64,000 nt of DNA from CAVRTM01 sp963696105 (GCA_963696105.1 CAVOIP010000002.1:372001-436000); one strand, 5' to 3'; counted from the first letter of the stretch, positions 41,012-50,111 are shown. Notes: a model not told the origin generated them from the sequence alone. Program-made: numbers and translations.

Positions 41012-42295
41012 TCAGCCGGCGTCGACCGGCGGGGCGTCGACCACCTGCCGGGCGTCGACCACCTGCCGGGCGTCGACCGCCTGCGTGGCGTGCGCCCGCG
41101 TCCGGCGTGCCCGCGTGCGCCGGCGCGACCGTGTGGCCGCGGCTCCGACGACCGCGACGGCAAGGCCGAGCACCGAGACGCTGACGAAGCCGCCGCCCCA
41201 GCCCCAGCGGTCGATGGCCAGGCCGGCGACAGGGGCCCCGAGTGCCGAGCCCGCGGTCATGAACGACCCGTGCCAGCCCATTGCCTCGCCGCGGGCGGCC
41301 TCGGGCACGACCTGGCTGACCTGGTCCACCGTGGCCGTGATCGTCGGGGCACACAGCAGGCCGGCGACGAAGGCCAGTCCCGCCAGCGGCCACACGCTCG
41401 GAGCGAGCGCGAGCGGGATGGTGGCCAGGCTCAGGCCGCCGAGCAGCACGAACGCCGGGAACGGCCGGTGCCACGCGCCGTAGGCCAGGCCGCCGACGAT
41501 CGAGCCCAGGCCCCAGACGGCCAGCACCGGACCGATGAGCGCGGCGGCGGACAGGTCACGCAGGGCGGCGACGATGGCGATGTCGGACCCGGACAGGACC
41601 ACCGTGGTGGCCGCCGCCGCCGCGCAGACGGCGAGGAACCGCGCCCGGAACCACGTGCTGCGCGGCACCGTGCCCGTGCCGGCGTCGGCGCCGTCGGTGG
41701 TCTCGGCACGCAGCACCGGGTCAGCCACCCACAACGCGATCGCGGCGAGGACGCCCAGCATCTCGATGCCGAAGAGCACCCAGGACGTGGGCCAGATGGT
41801 GGCGGCCCAGACGCCGAGGACCGGGCCGACCATGAACGACATCTCGACCGCGACCGAGTCGAGGGCGAGCGCGGTGCGGCGGTCCCCGTCGGGCGCCGCC
41901 GCCAGCACGGCCTGGCGGATGACCGAGAACGTGGGCACGACGAACAGGCCTGCGAGCGCCGCAAGACCCAGCAGTGGCCAGTAGCCGACGAAGGGTGCGA
42001 CCGACCAGCACGCCGCGGTCACCACGAGCGAGGGAAGCACGACCCGGCGCAGTCCCCTGCGGTCCAGCAGCCGGCCGCGCCACGGGCCGCTCACAGCGAT
42101 CGCCACGGTCGCGGCGGCCGTGACCAGGCCGGCCGCGCCGTAGCTGCGCCCGAGGGACTGCACGACATGCAGCGTGAGGACCACGCCGCCGGCGAAGATC
42201 GGGATGCGGACGAGCAGGCCGAGCAGGAGCACCTGGCGCAGGGAGGGGACGGCGAGGACGCGCCGGTAGGGACCGATCGGCATACCGCTCACCAT
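41012..42295 (-). CDS. MFS transporter
   Basis: About 427 residues with 12 predicted membrane helices in two bundles of six. GPWRGRLLDRRGLRRVVLPS is the loop 2-3 motif A (G-x3-D-R-x-G-R-R). FVVPTFSVIRQAVLAAAPDG and GEAMGWHGSFMTAGSALGAP resemble drug/sugar efflux members. The C-terminus carries a short repeat (VDARQV VDARQV VDA). Start ATG 42295; ATG 42283 also possible. Substrate unknown. Confidence 0.88.
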   Translation of the reverse strand: MVSGMPIGPYRRVLAVPSLRQVLLLGLLVRIPIFAGGVVLTLHVVQSLGRSYGAAGLVTAAATVAIAVSGPWRGRLLDRRGLRRVVLPSLVVTAACWSVAPFVGYWPLLGLAALAGLFVVPTFSVIRQAVLAAAPDGDRRTALALDSVAVEMSFMVGPVLGVWAATIWPTSWVLFGIEMLGVLAAIALWVADPVLRAETTDGADAGTGTVPRSTWFRARFLAVCAAAAATTVVLSGSDIAIVAALRDLSAAALIGPVLAVWGLGSIVGGLAYGAWHRPFPAFVLLGGLSLATIPLALAPSVWPLAGLAFVAGLLCAPTITATVDQVSQVVPEAARGEAMGWHGSFMTAGSALGAPVAGLAIDRWGWGGGFVSVSVLGLAVAVVGAAATRSRRRTRARRTRAHATQAVDARQVVDARQVVDAPPVDAG

Positions 42296-42379
42296 GGCAT
42301 GCAGGGGTGACAGTGGTCGCGACCTTTTCGAGCGGCACGCCGCGGCGCGGGCTCGCACCGTGACGTCCTCCGTGTCCGG

Positions 42380-42385
42380 TACCGT
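42380..42385 (+). promoter_or_regulatory. Putative -10 hexamer of the DUF952 gene (leaderless)
   Basis: TACCGT, six bases (CCGCGG), then ATG 42392. No Shine-Dalgarno sequence is present. Confidence 0.4.
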
Positions 42386-42391
42386 CCGCGG

Positions 42392-42724
42392 ATGGGAGCG
42401 ATCTACCACCTCGCGGAGCCGGCACACTGGGCCGACGCCGTGCGCGCCGGCCGCTACGCACAGTCGACGCGCGGCCGGACCCTGGCGCAGGAGGGGTTCG
42501 TCCACGCCTCGACGGCGCAGCAGTGGCCGCAGGTGCGACGGCGGTTCTACGCCGACCTGCCCACCGACCTCGTGCTGCTGACCATCGACCCCGGGCGCCT
42601 CGGCGTCCCGCTGCGGTTCGAGGTCGGGGACCCCGCGACCGGCGAGCTGTTCCCGCACGTCTACGGGGCTGTGGACGTCCACGCCGTGGTGGCTACGCGA
42701 GTCCTGCCCCCGCCGCACGCCTGA
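42392..42724 (+). CDS. DUF952 domain protein
   Basis: 110 residues: YHLAEPAHWADAVRAGRYAQ, then GFVHASTAQQWP, LLTIDPGRLGVPLRFE and LFPHVYGAVDVHAVV. This is the DUF952 fold, related to ADP-ribosyltransferase-like folds, with the conserved G-F-I/V-H-x-S motif. Divergent from the MFS gene and convergent with the SseB gene. Biochemical role unknown. Confidence 0.88.
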   Translation: MGAIYHLAEPAHWADAVRAGRYAQSTRGRTLAQEGFVHASTAQQWPQVRRRFYADLPTDLVLLTIDPGRLGVPLRFEVGDPATGELFPHVYGAVDVHAVVATRVLPPPHA

Positions 42725-42742
42725 GGTCGACGGCCGCGGCGG

Positions 42743-43504
42743 CTACGCCTGACGGATCGCGAAGGCGAGGGCGTCGATCCGCGCCCGGCTCTCGCCGTCG
42801 GTGGCGATCCGCTCGCCGACGCGGGTGGCGAGGGCCTGGACCTCCTCGGCAGCCAGGCCGGCGCGCAGCGCCAGCACGACCCGCAGGACACCGGCCCCGG
42901 CCGGCTGTCCGGCCTCGCCGGCGCAGGTGACGACCGCCGGCTCGGGCTCCACGGCCCGGGCGAGGGCGGCCGCCACGAACGGGTCCTCGTGCGCCGGCAG
43001 CCACGGCCGCTCCTGGGCGAGCGCCCACACCATGCTGGGCCGCAGCACCTGGGCATGGTCGCCACCGAGGTCGAGGAGCATCACGTCGCACCGCTCGGAC
43101 ACCGCCGCCTGCGCGGCGCGAGCGCTCGTCACGGGCACCGGCCGGGCGGTGGCGTCCCACCGCGCGAGCGCCGCGATGCTGCTGAACACCGGCAGGGCGC
43201 GCTGGCCCTCGGGGGAGGTGAGCGTCACCACCGCCATGTCCGTGGTCTTCTCGACCGTGAGCTCGCCGGAGGTGTCCACGTCACCGGGTGCGGCGACGAT
43301 CGGCACGAGCAGGCGTGCCGCGGCGACCGCCGCGACGAGGTCGGCCTCCCGTGCGGGGCTCCCGAGCGCAGCCACGAGGCGGGGGTCGGCCTCGCCGCGG
43401 TCGTCGTCGAAGCCCGTGCCGGACAGCTCCCGGCCGGACCAGGGCAGTCCGCCGGAGTCGTGCCCGCCTCCGGTCGGGGCGCCCCCGGCCCCGCGCGTGC
43501 TCAT
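42743..43504 (-). CDS. SseB-family protein at the end of the his operon
   Basis: 253 residues. An Asp/Gly-rich N-terminus, then an SseB-like domain (LVAAVAAARLLVPIVAAPGD, ALPVFSSIAALARWD, VMLLDLGGDHAQVLRPSMVW) and a C-terminal domain (AEEVQALATRVGERIATDGE). Such genes follow hisA/priA in many actinobacteria. ATG overlaps the RidA gene stop by ATGA, so it is translationally coupled. Function unknown. Confidence 0.8.
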   Translation of the reverse strand: MSTRGAGGAPTGGGHDSGGLPWSGRELSGTGFDDDRGEADPRLVAALGSPAREADLVAAVAAARLLVPIVAAPGDVDTSGELTVEKTTDMAVVTLTSPEGQRALPVFSSIAALARWDATARPVPVTSARAAQAAVSERCDVMLLDLGGDHAQVLRPSMVWALAQERPWLPAHEDPFVAAALARAVEPEPAVVTCAGEAGQPAGAGVLRVVLALRAGLAAEEVQALATRVGERIATDGESRARIDALAFAIRQA

Positions 43505-43947
43505 GCCGACCGCCGCGGGGACGTGGCCGGGCGGCCCAGCGGCGTACCCGTGCCGATCCTGGCCTCGAGCTCCACCTCCACCAGCATCTGCTCGTCCACC
43601 AGCCCGGCGACGACGACCATCGTCGCCACCGGGCGGACGGCAGCGAACAGCTCGCCGTGGGCGATGCCCACCGCGTCGCAGTGCGCCCGGTCCACGACGT
43701 ACATGCGGGTCAGGACGACGTCGGCAGCGCAGCCGCCGAGGGCGACCACCGAGGACACCGCGGTGTCGAGCGCGACCCGTGCCTGCGCCGCGGCATCGCC
43801 CGCGTGGCGGACCTGGCCGTCGACGAGGGACGTGCAGCCGGACACCAGCACGCGGTCGCCGGTGCGCAGCGCGCGGGAGTAGCCGTAGCGCTCCTCGTAG
43901 GGGTTGGCGGTGCCGAGGCGCCGGCGCGCCGGCGAGGCGGAGGTCAC
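43501..43947 (-). CDS. RidA family (YjgF/YER057c) protein
   Basis: 148 residues. VLVSGCTSLVDGQVRHAGDA, ALGGCAADVVLTRMYVVD and VVVAGLVDEQMLVEVELEAR are the RidA fold. True RidA imine/enamine deaminases use an Arg in a CxxxR-type position; here TRMYVVD carries it, but several RidA clades lack activity, so the reaction is not certain. GTG 43947 overlaps the priA stop by GTGA. Confidence 0.8.
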   Translation of the reverse strand: MTSASPARRRLGTANPYEERYGYSRALRTGDRVLVSGCTSLVDGQVRHAGDAAAQARVALDTAVSSVVALGGCAADVVLTRMYVVDRAHCDAVGIAHGELFAAVRPVATMVVVAGLVDEQMLVEVELEARIGTGTPLGRPATSPRRSA

Positions 43948-44682
43948 GGCCGGCCCGCGACGTCGAGGGCCTCCGGCAGCGAGAACGCGTCGCGGTACAG
44001 CGCGGACCCGATGATCGCGCCCTCGACGCCGTCACCGACCAGCGTGCGCAGCACCCGGATGTCCTCCAGGGTGGACACCCCGCCGGAGGCGACGACCGGA
44101 CGGTCGGTGCGGGTGCACACCTCGCGCAGCAGGTCGACGTTCGGGCCCTTGAGCATGCCGTCCTTGTTCACGTCGGTGACGACGTAGCGGGCGCAGCCCT
44201 CACGGTCGAGGCGGGCCAGGGTCTCCCACAGGTCGCCGCCCTCCTGGGTCCAGCCGCGGGCGGCCAGCGTCGTCCCCCGCACGTCGAGCCCCACCGCCAC
44301 CCGGTCGCCGTGCTCGGCGATGGCCGCCGCGGTCCACACCGGGTCCTCCAGCGCCGCCGTGCCGAGGTTGACGCGGCGGCAGCCCCCCGCGAGCGCGGCC
44401 TCCAGGCTCTCCGCGTCGCGGATGCCTCCGGACATCTCCACCTTGATGTCCAGCCGTCCGACGATGCTCGCCAGCAGCTCGCGGTTGGAGCCGCGGCCGA
44501 AGGCGGCGTCGAGGTCGACCAGGTGGATCCACTCCGCGCCCTGGTCCTGCCACGCCTTCGCGGCCTCGCCACGGGTCGCCGAACTCGCCGCCGGTGCCGG
44601 CGACCCCCTGCACCAGCTGGACGGCGCGGCCACCGGCGACGTCGACGGCGGGCAGGAGCTCGAGGCGGGGTGCGTTGGTCAC
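43944..44682 (-). CDS. priA: Phosphoribosyl isomerase, PriA type (one frameshift)
   Basis: TIM-barrel isomerase of histidine synthesis; in actinobacteria lacking trpF it also serves tryptophan synthesis. LELLPAVDVAGGRAVQLVQG holds the first catalytic Asp; KVEMSGGIRDAESLEAALAG and YVVTDVNKDGMLKGPN hold the second; PVVASGGVSTLEDIRVL binds phosphate. One break near 44580 (GDP|GEAAKAWQ). Follows hisH by 82 bases. Bifunctionality is inferred from lineage. Confidence 0.9.
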
Positions 44683-44764
44683 GGCAGATCGTTTCCCTCG
44701 TGGTTGCAGATGGTCGGACGGGTGGGCGCTGCCCGCGTGCCGGAGAACGCCCGCAGGGCCGGGG

Positions 44765-45406
44765 TCACAGCGACGTGACCCAGTTGTGCATCAGCTGGGC
44801 CCCGGCGTCGCCGGACTTCTCGGGGTGGAACTGGGTGGCCCACAGCGGACCGTTCTCGACAGCGGCGACGAATCGGGCGCCGTGCTCGGACCAGGTGACC
44901 TGGGGTGCGACAGCGGCGAAGACGCCCTCGGGCCTGAGGTCCCAGCTCTGGACGGCGTAGGAGTGGACGAAGTAGAACCGTTCGCGCTCCACACCGGCGA
45001 ACAGGCGGGAGCCTTCCGGGACGTCGACCTCGGACCACCCCATGTGCGGCACGACGGTGGCGGGCAGGCGGTCGACGGTGCCGGGCCACTGCGCGAGGCC
45101 CGGCTCGGCCCCGTCGACGCTTGGCTCCGTCGAGCCGTCGAACATCACCTGCATCCCCACGCAGATGCCCAGCACCGGCCGGCCGCCGGCGAGCCGCTGC
45201 TCCACCAGCCGGGGACCGCCGACCGCCCGCAGCCCCCGCATGCAGGCGTGGAAGTTGCCCACGCCGGGCACCAGCAGCCCGTCCGCCGCCAGCACCGCGG
45301 CCGGGTCGGCGGTCAGCTCCACCTCGGCACCGACCCGCTCGAGCATGCGCACTCCCGAGTGCACGTTGCCACTGCCGTAGTCCAGCACCACCACACGGGG
45401 CGACAT
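44765..45406 (-). CDS. hisH: Imidazole glycerol phosphate synthase glutaminase subunit
   Basis: 213 residues. Class I glutamine amidotransferase: nucleophile Cys in PVLGICVGMQVMFDGS, His/Glu in ATQFHPEKSGDAG, oxyanion strand LLVPGVGNFHACM. Supplies ammonia to HisF, which is not in this window. Intact. Its ATG abuts the stop of the upstream unknown gene. Confidence 0.96.
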   Translation of the reverse strand: MSPRVVVLDYGSGNVHSGVRMLERVGAEVELTADPAAVLAADGLLVPGVGNFHACMRGLRAVGGPRLVEQRLAGGRPVLGICVGMQVMFDGSTEPSVDGAEPGLAQWPGTVDRLPATVVPHMGWSEVDVPEGSRLFAGVERERFYFVHSYAVQSWDLRPEGVFAAVAPQVTWSEHGARFVAAVENGPLWATQFHPEKSGDAGAQLMHNWVTSL

Positions 45407-46043
45407 CTAGTCCTCCTCCATCTCCGCGCGCAGGCGGGCGTCCTCGTCCACCGCCGCGTGGAACCGCGCGACGTGCTCCTGGCCCGGCTGGACCAGACGG
45501 TGACCGTCCATGTCCTCGGGTCGGTCTCGCCCGTCCAGCAGCCGCGCGCCGGGCAGGGCGAGGGCGTGGCACAGGTCGGCCAGGACACGCGCTGGCGTCA
45601 CCTGAGGGATCCCGCAGGGCGTCGACGACCGAGCGCGTCGCGGCGGGACCGGCACCCGCCGTGCGAGCCAGGTCACCAGGACGCCCGGCCGCCAGCCGGT
45701 CCGGCGAGACCACGCCGCGACGCGGCACCCAGACCACCCAGCGCTGCACGGCGCGCCACCCGTGCGGGTGCATCGTCACCACCGCGTTGCCGCCGACGGC
45801 GAACAGCCCGATCGTGGACCGCAGCCGCCACGGGACCGGCCGGCCCGCGAGCACCTGCAGCTCGTCGTCGTACGGCGCGTGCCCGAGGGAGGGGCCGGCC
45901 GGCTGGACGACGGTCCAGTCGCCGAAGGGGACCACGTGCACCGGCACCAGACCTCGCGCGGCCCATGCGGCCACGGCCTCGGCCCGGCCTCGCGTCACCA
46001 GCATCCCCCGCCCGTGCCGAGCGGCCCGCCACGGCACCATCAC
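45407..46043 (-). CDS. Unknown protein between hisB and hisH (frameshifted)
   Basis: About 212 residues. VTRGRAEAVAAWAARGLVPV, HVVPFGDWTVVQPAGPSLGH and STIGLFAVGGNAVVTMHPHG suggest a small alpha/beta fold; the C-terminal part (VTPARVLADLCHALALPGAR) is helical and ends acidic (RAEMEED). A frame break lies near 45610. The gene is in the his operon (4 bases after hisB, directly abutting hisH), and similar hypotheticals occupy this place in related actinobacteria. Function unknown. Confidence 0.7.
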
Positions 46044-46047
46044 GGCT

Positions 46048-46692
46048 CTACAGGCTGCCCTTGGCGCTCGGGATGCCCGAGACGCGCGGGTCCCTGGCCA
46101 CGGCGGCGCGCAGGGCGCGGGCGACGGCCTTGAACTGGGCCTCGACCAGGTGGTGGGGGTCGCGGCCGGCCAGGACGCGCACGTGCAGCGCGATGCCGGC
46201 GTGGTAGGCGAAGCTCTCGAGCACGTGCCGGGTCAGCGAGCCGGTGTAGGTGCCGCCGATGACGGCGTAGACCTGGCCCTCGGGCTCACCCTCGTGCACG
46301 ACGTAGGGGCGACCTGCGACGTCGACGACCGCCATCACGAGCGCCTCGTCCAGCGGAACCGTGGCGTCGCCGAAACGGGAGATGCCCCGCTTGTCCCCCA
46401 GCGCCTCCCGCAGCGCGTCGCCGAGGACGATCGCGACGTCCTCGACGGTGTGGTGGGCGTCGACGTCGACGTCACCGACGGCCTTGACCCGCAGGTCGAT
46501 CAGGCTGTGCTTGGCCAGGCTGGCCAGCATGTGGTCGTAGAACCGCACCCCCGTGCTGATGTCGGACTCGCCGTTGCCGTCGAGGTCGAGGTCGAGCTCG
46601 ACGCTGCTCTCGGAGGTGGAGCGGCGGATGGACGCGGTGCGGTGCCGCGTCGCCGCGTCGTCGAGGGCGACGTGCTCGGCCTGCTCGGTCAT
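46048..46692 (-). CDS. hisB: Imidazoleglycerol-phosphate dehydratase
   Basis: 214 residues. STGVRFYDHMLASLAKHSLI, DVDAHHTVEDVAIVLG, SFAYHAGIALHVRVL and GRDPHHLVEAQFKAVARAL carry the paired HHxxE manganese sites of the dehydratase. Monofunctional, without the phosphatase domain of enterobacterial HisB. ATG overlaps the hisC stop. Confidence 0.96.
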   Translation of the reverse strand: MTEQAEHVALDDAATRHRTASIRRSTSESSVELDLDLDGNGESDISTGVRFYDHMLASLAKHSLIDLRVKAVGDVDVDAHHTVEDVAIVLGDALREALGDKRGISRFGDATVPLDEALVMAVVDVAGRPYVVHEGEPEGQVYAVIGGTYTGSLTRHVLESFAYHAGIALHVRVLAGRDPHHLVEAQFKAVARALRAAVARDPRVSGIPSAKGSL

Positions 46693-47813
46693 GCGGGCTG
46701 CTCCTGCCGGTGGGTGACTGCGAGACGGCCCATGGCCGTGAGGAAGGCGTCGGTCTCGGCGGGGGTGCCCGCCGTGACACGAAGATAGTGGGCGATTCCG
46801 ACGTCACGGACGAGGATGCCCTGCTCGAGCAGCGCCTCCCAGGTGGCGCGCTCGTCGGCGAGGCCGCCGAAGAGCACGAAGTTCGCGTCGCTGGGCACCG
46901 GGTCCAGGCCCAGCGCACCCAGCTCGGCGACGATCCGGTCCCGCTGACCCTTGATGACCTCGACCGTCGCCAGCAGCGCGTCCGCGTGGGCGAGAGCCGC
47001 TCGCGCGACCGCCTGGGTGGGTGAGGACAGGTGGTAGGGCATCCGGACCAGGCGCAGCGCGTCGTTCAGCTCGGGGGTGGCGGCGAGGTAGCCCAGCCGG
47101 CCGCCGGCGAGCGCGAAGGCCTTGCTCATCGTGCGGGTCACCACCAGCCGCTCCCGGCCCTCGAGCAGGGTCAGCGCGCTGGGCGTGCCGGGCCGGGCGA
47201 ACTCGGCGTAGGCCTCGTCGACCACGACGATCGCCTCCGGCGCGGCGTCGTAGGCGGCCTGCACCACGTCGAGCCCGAGCGCGGTGCCCGTGGGGTTGTT
47301 CGGCGAGCACAGGAAGACCAGGTGCGGGCGGTGCGCGGCGACCTGGGCGGCGACACCGTCGGCGTCCAGGTCGAACGCTCCCCCGCCGGGCACGCCGCGC
47401 AGCCCGTCCACCCAGGTCGTGCCGGCCGTGCGGGTGATGATCGGGTGCATGGAGTACGCCGGGGTGAACCCCAGCGCCGTGCGCCCCGGACCGCCGAACG
47501 CCTGCAGCAGGTGCAGCAGGACCTCGTTGGAGCCGTTGCCGGCCCACACCTGCCCGGGCGTGACGGGGACACCGGTGGTGGCGCCGAGGTAGGCGGCGAG
47601 GTCCTCCCGCAAGGCGGTGAACTCGCGGTCGGGGTAGCGGTTGAGGCTGCCCGCGACCCCGGCCACGGCCTCGACGACGGCGCCGACGACCTCGGCGGGG
47701 ACGTCGTAGGAGTTCTCGTTGGTGTTCAGCCGCACCGGCACGTCGAGCTGCGGGGCGCCGTACGCCGTCCTGCCGCGCAGGTCGGGGCGCAGCAGCTGGT
47801 CCAGCGACGTCAC
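46689..47813 (-). CDS. hisC: Histidinol-phosphate aminotransferase
   Basis: 374 residues, PLP fold type I. VRLNTNENSYDVPAEVVG at the N-terminus, VWAGNGSNEVLLHLLQAFGG, FLCSPNNPTGTALG, VVDEAYAEFARPG and the PLP Lys in RTMSKAFALAGGRLGYL. Intact. Overlaps hisD (GTGA) and hisB (ATGA). Confidence 0.96.
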   Translation of the reverse strand: MTSLDQLLRPDLRGRTAYGAPQLDVPVRLNTNENSYDVPAEVVGAVVEAVAGVAGSLNRYPDREFTALREDLAAYLGATTGVPVTPGQVWAGNGSNEVLLHLLQAFGGPGRTALGFTPAYSMHPIITRTAGTTWVDGLRGVPGGGAFDLDADGVAAQVAAHRPHLVFLCSPNNPTGTALGLDVVQAAYDAAPEAIVVVDEAYAEFARPGTPSALTLLEGRERLVVTRTMSKAFALAGGRLGYLAATPELNDALRLVRMPYHLSSPTQAVARAALAHADALLATVEVIKGQRDRIVAELGALGLDPVPSDANFVLFGGLADERATWEALLEQGILVRDVGIAHYLRVTAGTPAETDAFLTAMGRLAVTHRQEQPA

Positions 47814-49168
47814 GAGGCGTCGCCGTCGAAGCGGGCGGTGACCGCCTGGCCGTGGGCGGGCAGGTCCTCGGCCTCGGCCAGGGCGACGACGTGGCGCGCG
47901 ACGTCGCGCAGGGCCGCCTCGTCGTATGCGACGACGTGGATGCCGCGCAGGAACGACTGCACCGACAGGCCACTACTGTGCAGGGCGCAGCCTCCGGTCG
48001 GCAGCACGTGGTTGGAGCCGGCACAGTAGTCGCCGAGGCTGACCGGGGAGAACGGCCCGACGAACACGGCGCCGCCGTTGGTGACCCGGGCCGCGACCGC
48101 GGCCGCGTCGCGCGTCTGGATCTCCAGGTGCTCGGCGGCGTAGGCGTTGACGACCCGCAGGCCGGCGTCGAGGTCGTCGACCAGGACGATGCCGGACTGC
48201 CGCGCCGTCAGCGAGGTGCGGATGCGTTCGTGGTGCTTGGTGGCCGCGACCCGCGTCTCCAGCGCCTGCTGGACCGCGCCCGCCAGCGGCTTGCTGTCGG
48301 TGACCAGGACCGAGGCCGCGAGGACGTCGTGCTCGGACTGGCTGATGAGGTCGGCGGCCAGGTGGCCGGGGTCGGCGCTGTCGTCGGCCAGGATCGCGAT
48401 CTCGGTCGGGCCCGCCTCGGAGTCGATGCCGATCAGGCCCTTGAGCAGCCGCTTGGCGGCGACGACGTAGATGTTGCCCGGACCGGTGACCAGGTTGACC
48501 GGTTCGCAGACGACCTCGCCGGCGCCCGGCGTGCCGTCGGCGCCGGTCTCGCTGGCGCCGTAGGCGAACATCGCGATGGCCTGCGCCCCGCCGACGGCGT
48601 AGACCTCGTCGACCCCGAGCAGGGCGCAGGCCGCGAGGACGGTCGGGTGCGGGTAGCCGGCGAAGATCCCCTGGTTGTCGCGCTGGGGCGGGCTGGCGAC
48701 GGCCAGCGAGGGCACCCCGGCGGCCTGGGCGGGGACGACGTTCATGATCACGCTGCTGGCCAGGACGGCCACCCCGCCGGGGACGTAGAGCCCGACCCGG
48801 TCGACGGGCACCCAGCGCTCGGTGACGGTGCCGCCGGGGACGACCTGCGTCGTGCTGTCGGTGCGGCGCTGGTCCTCGTGCACGAGCCGCGCGCGGCGGG
48901 CGGACTCCTCCAGGGCGGCGCGGATGTCGGGGTCGAGGCCCTCCAGCGCGGCCGCCAGCACCTCGGCCGGCACCCGCAGCTGCGCGGGGCGGACGCCGTC
49001 GAAGCGCTCGCTGAGCTCGCGCAGCGCCTCCGCGCCGCGATGCTGCACGGCCTCGCAGATGGGACGCACGGCCTCGAGGGCGGCCTCGACGTCGTACTCG
49101 GCTCTGGGCAGGGCCTGTCGCAGCGAGCGCGCGTCGAGCGCTCGGCCACGCAGGTCGATCGTGGGCAT
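47810..49168 (-). CDS. hisD: Histidinol dehydrogenase
   Basis: 452 residues. Zn-dependent, NAD-linked two-step oxidation of histidinol to histidine. VGLYVPGGVAVLASSVIMNV and CEPVNLVTGPGNIYVVAAK are family signatures; ISQSEHDVLAAS and AYAAEHLEIQT contain Zn/substrate His and Glu residues. First gene of the operon. Start at ATG 49168 or GTG 49171, directly after a TAAACT hexamer, so probably leaderless. Confidence 0.96.
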   Translation of the reverse strand: MPTIDLRGRALDARSLRQALPRAEYDVEAALEAVRPICEAVQHRGAEALRELSERFDGVRPAQLRVPAEVLAAALEGLDPDIRAALEESARRARLVHEDQRRTDSTTQVVPGGTVTERWVPVDRVGLYVPGGVAVLASSVIMNVVPAQAAGVPSLAVASPPQRDNQGIFAGYPHPTVLAACALLGVDEVYAVGGAQAIAMFAYGASETGADGTPGAGEVVCEPVNLVTGPGNIYVVAAKRLLKGLIGIDSEAGPTEIAILADDSADPGHLAADLISQSEHDVLAASVLVTDSKPLAGAVQQALETRVAATKHHERIRTSLTARQSGIVLVDDLDAGLRVVNAYAAEHLEIQTRDAAAVAARVTNGGAVFVGPFSPVSLGDYCAGSNHVLPTGGCALHSSGLSVQSFLRGIHVVAYDEAALRDVARHVVALAEAEDLPAHGQAVTARFDGDAS

Positions 49169-49177
49169 CACCCCCCC

Positions 49178-49183
49178 AGTTTA
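49178..49183 (-). promoter_or_regulatory. Putative -10 hexamer of the his operon
   Basis: TAAACT followed by six G and then GTG ATG on the minus strand; transcription start would coincide with the start codon. The -35 region is GC-rich and not recognisable. Confidence 0.5.
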
Positions 49184-49226
49184 GGTCGTCCCGCGGGGCG
49201 CTCCCGCCGCCGCCGGGCTCCATGCC

Positions 49227-49232
49227 GATAAT
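49227..49232 (+). promoter_or_regulatory. Putative -10 hexamer of the FetB-like gene
   Basis: GATAAT ends five bases before GTG 49238. Strong -10, no Shine-Dalgarno; likely leaderless. Confidence 0.45.
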
Positions 49233-49237
49233 GCGGC

Positions 49238-50014
49238 GTGACCTCAGCCACCGCCGTGCCCTCGGTCGCGCTCGTGAGCGTCGAGGGCACGGCGGGCCTC
49301 GTCCGCCTCGCGGTCGTCGTGGTCGTCTGCGCCGCCCTGGCCGCGGCGCTGAACCACTGGGGCCGCCTCGGGCACGCCCGTGACGACCTCGTCGCCGCGG
49401 GGCGCGCCATCGTCCAGCTCGCGGTGGTCGGCCTCCTCATCGCCGCGGTCCTGCGGTCCTGGGCGCTGACACTGGCCTTCGTGGTGGTGATGCTCACCGT
49501 CGCCTCGGTGACCGCCGGGCGACGGCTGGTGCGGGACGGGCCGTGGTGGTGGGCCTTCGTGCCGGTGGTCGGCGCTGCGGTGCCCGTCTCGGCCGGCCTC
49601 GTGCTGAGCGGGCTGGTCCCCCGCCAGACGGTCGCGGTCGTGCCGGTCGTCGGCATCCTCATCGGCGGCGCCATGACCGCCACCACCATCGCGGGCCGCA
49701 GGTCGCTGGACGCCCTGCGGACCCGGCGGGGTGAGTACGAGGCGGCGCTGTCGATCGGCCTGGTCGACCGGGACGCCGCGCTCCTCATCGCCCGGGACGA
49801 CGCGGCCCTGGCGCTGCTGCCGGGGCTGGACCAGACGCGAACCGTGGGGCTGGTCACCCTGCCGGGGGCGTTCGTCGGGATGCTGCTGGGTGGGGCGTCC
49901 CCGCTGCAGGCGGCTGCCGTCCAGCTGCTCGTGCTCGTGGGCCTGTTGCTCGTGCAGGCGGTCGCGGTGCTGGCCACCCTGGAGCTCGTCGCCCGGGGTC
50001 AGCTGCGCACCTGA
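49238..50014 (+). CDS. FetB/UPF0014 family membrane protein without its ATPase
   Basis: 258 residues with about seven membrane helices. VVPVVGILIGGAMTATTIAG and RTVGLVTLPGAFVGMLLGGA are the conserved cytoplasmic-loop blocks of FetB, the permease of the E. coli FetAB iron exporter. No FetA-type ATPase is next to it; one may lie elsewhere. Divergent from hisD. Metal export is inferred from the family only. Confidence 0.8.
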   Translation: MTSATAVPSVALVSVEGTAGLVRLAVVVVVCAALAAALNHWGRLGHARDDLVAAGRAIVQLAVVGLLIAAVLRSWALTLAFVVVMLTVASVTAGRRLVRDGPWWWAFVPVVGAAVPVSAGLVLSGLVPRQTVAVVPVVGILIGGAMTATTIAGRRSLDALRTRRGEYEAALSIGLVDRDAALLIARDDAALALLPGLDQTRTVGLVTLPGAFVGMLLGGASPLQAAAVQLLVLVGLLLVQAVAVLATLELVARGQLRT

Positions 50015-50111
50015 GGAGGCACGGCTCCCGGATGGTCGGCCCGGCAGCCGGCGGCTGGCGTGGCGGGCCGACCGGAGGAGCAGCCACCATGGAGCGGATC
50101 AGCCCGCGGCT

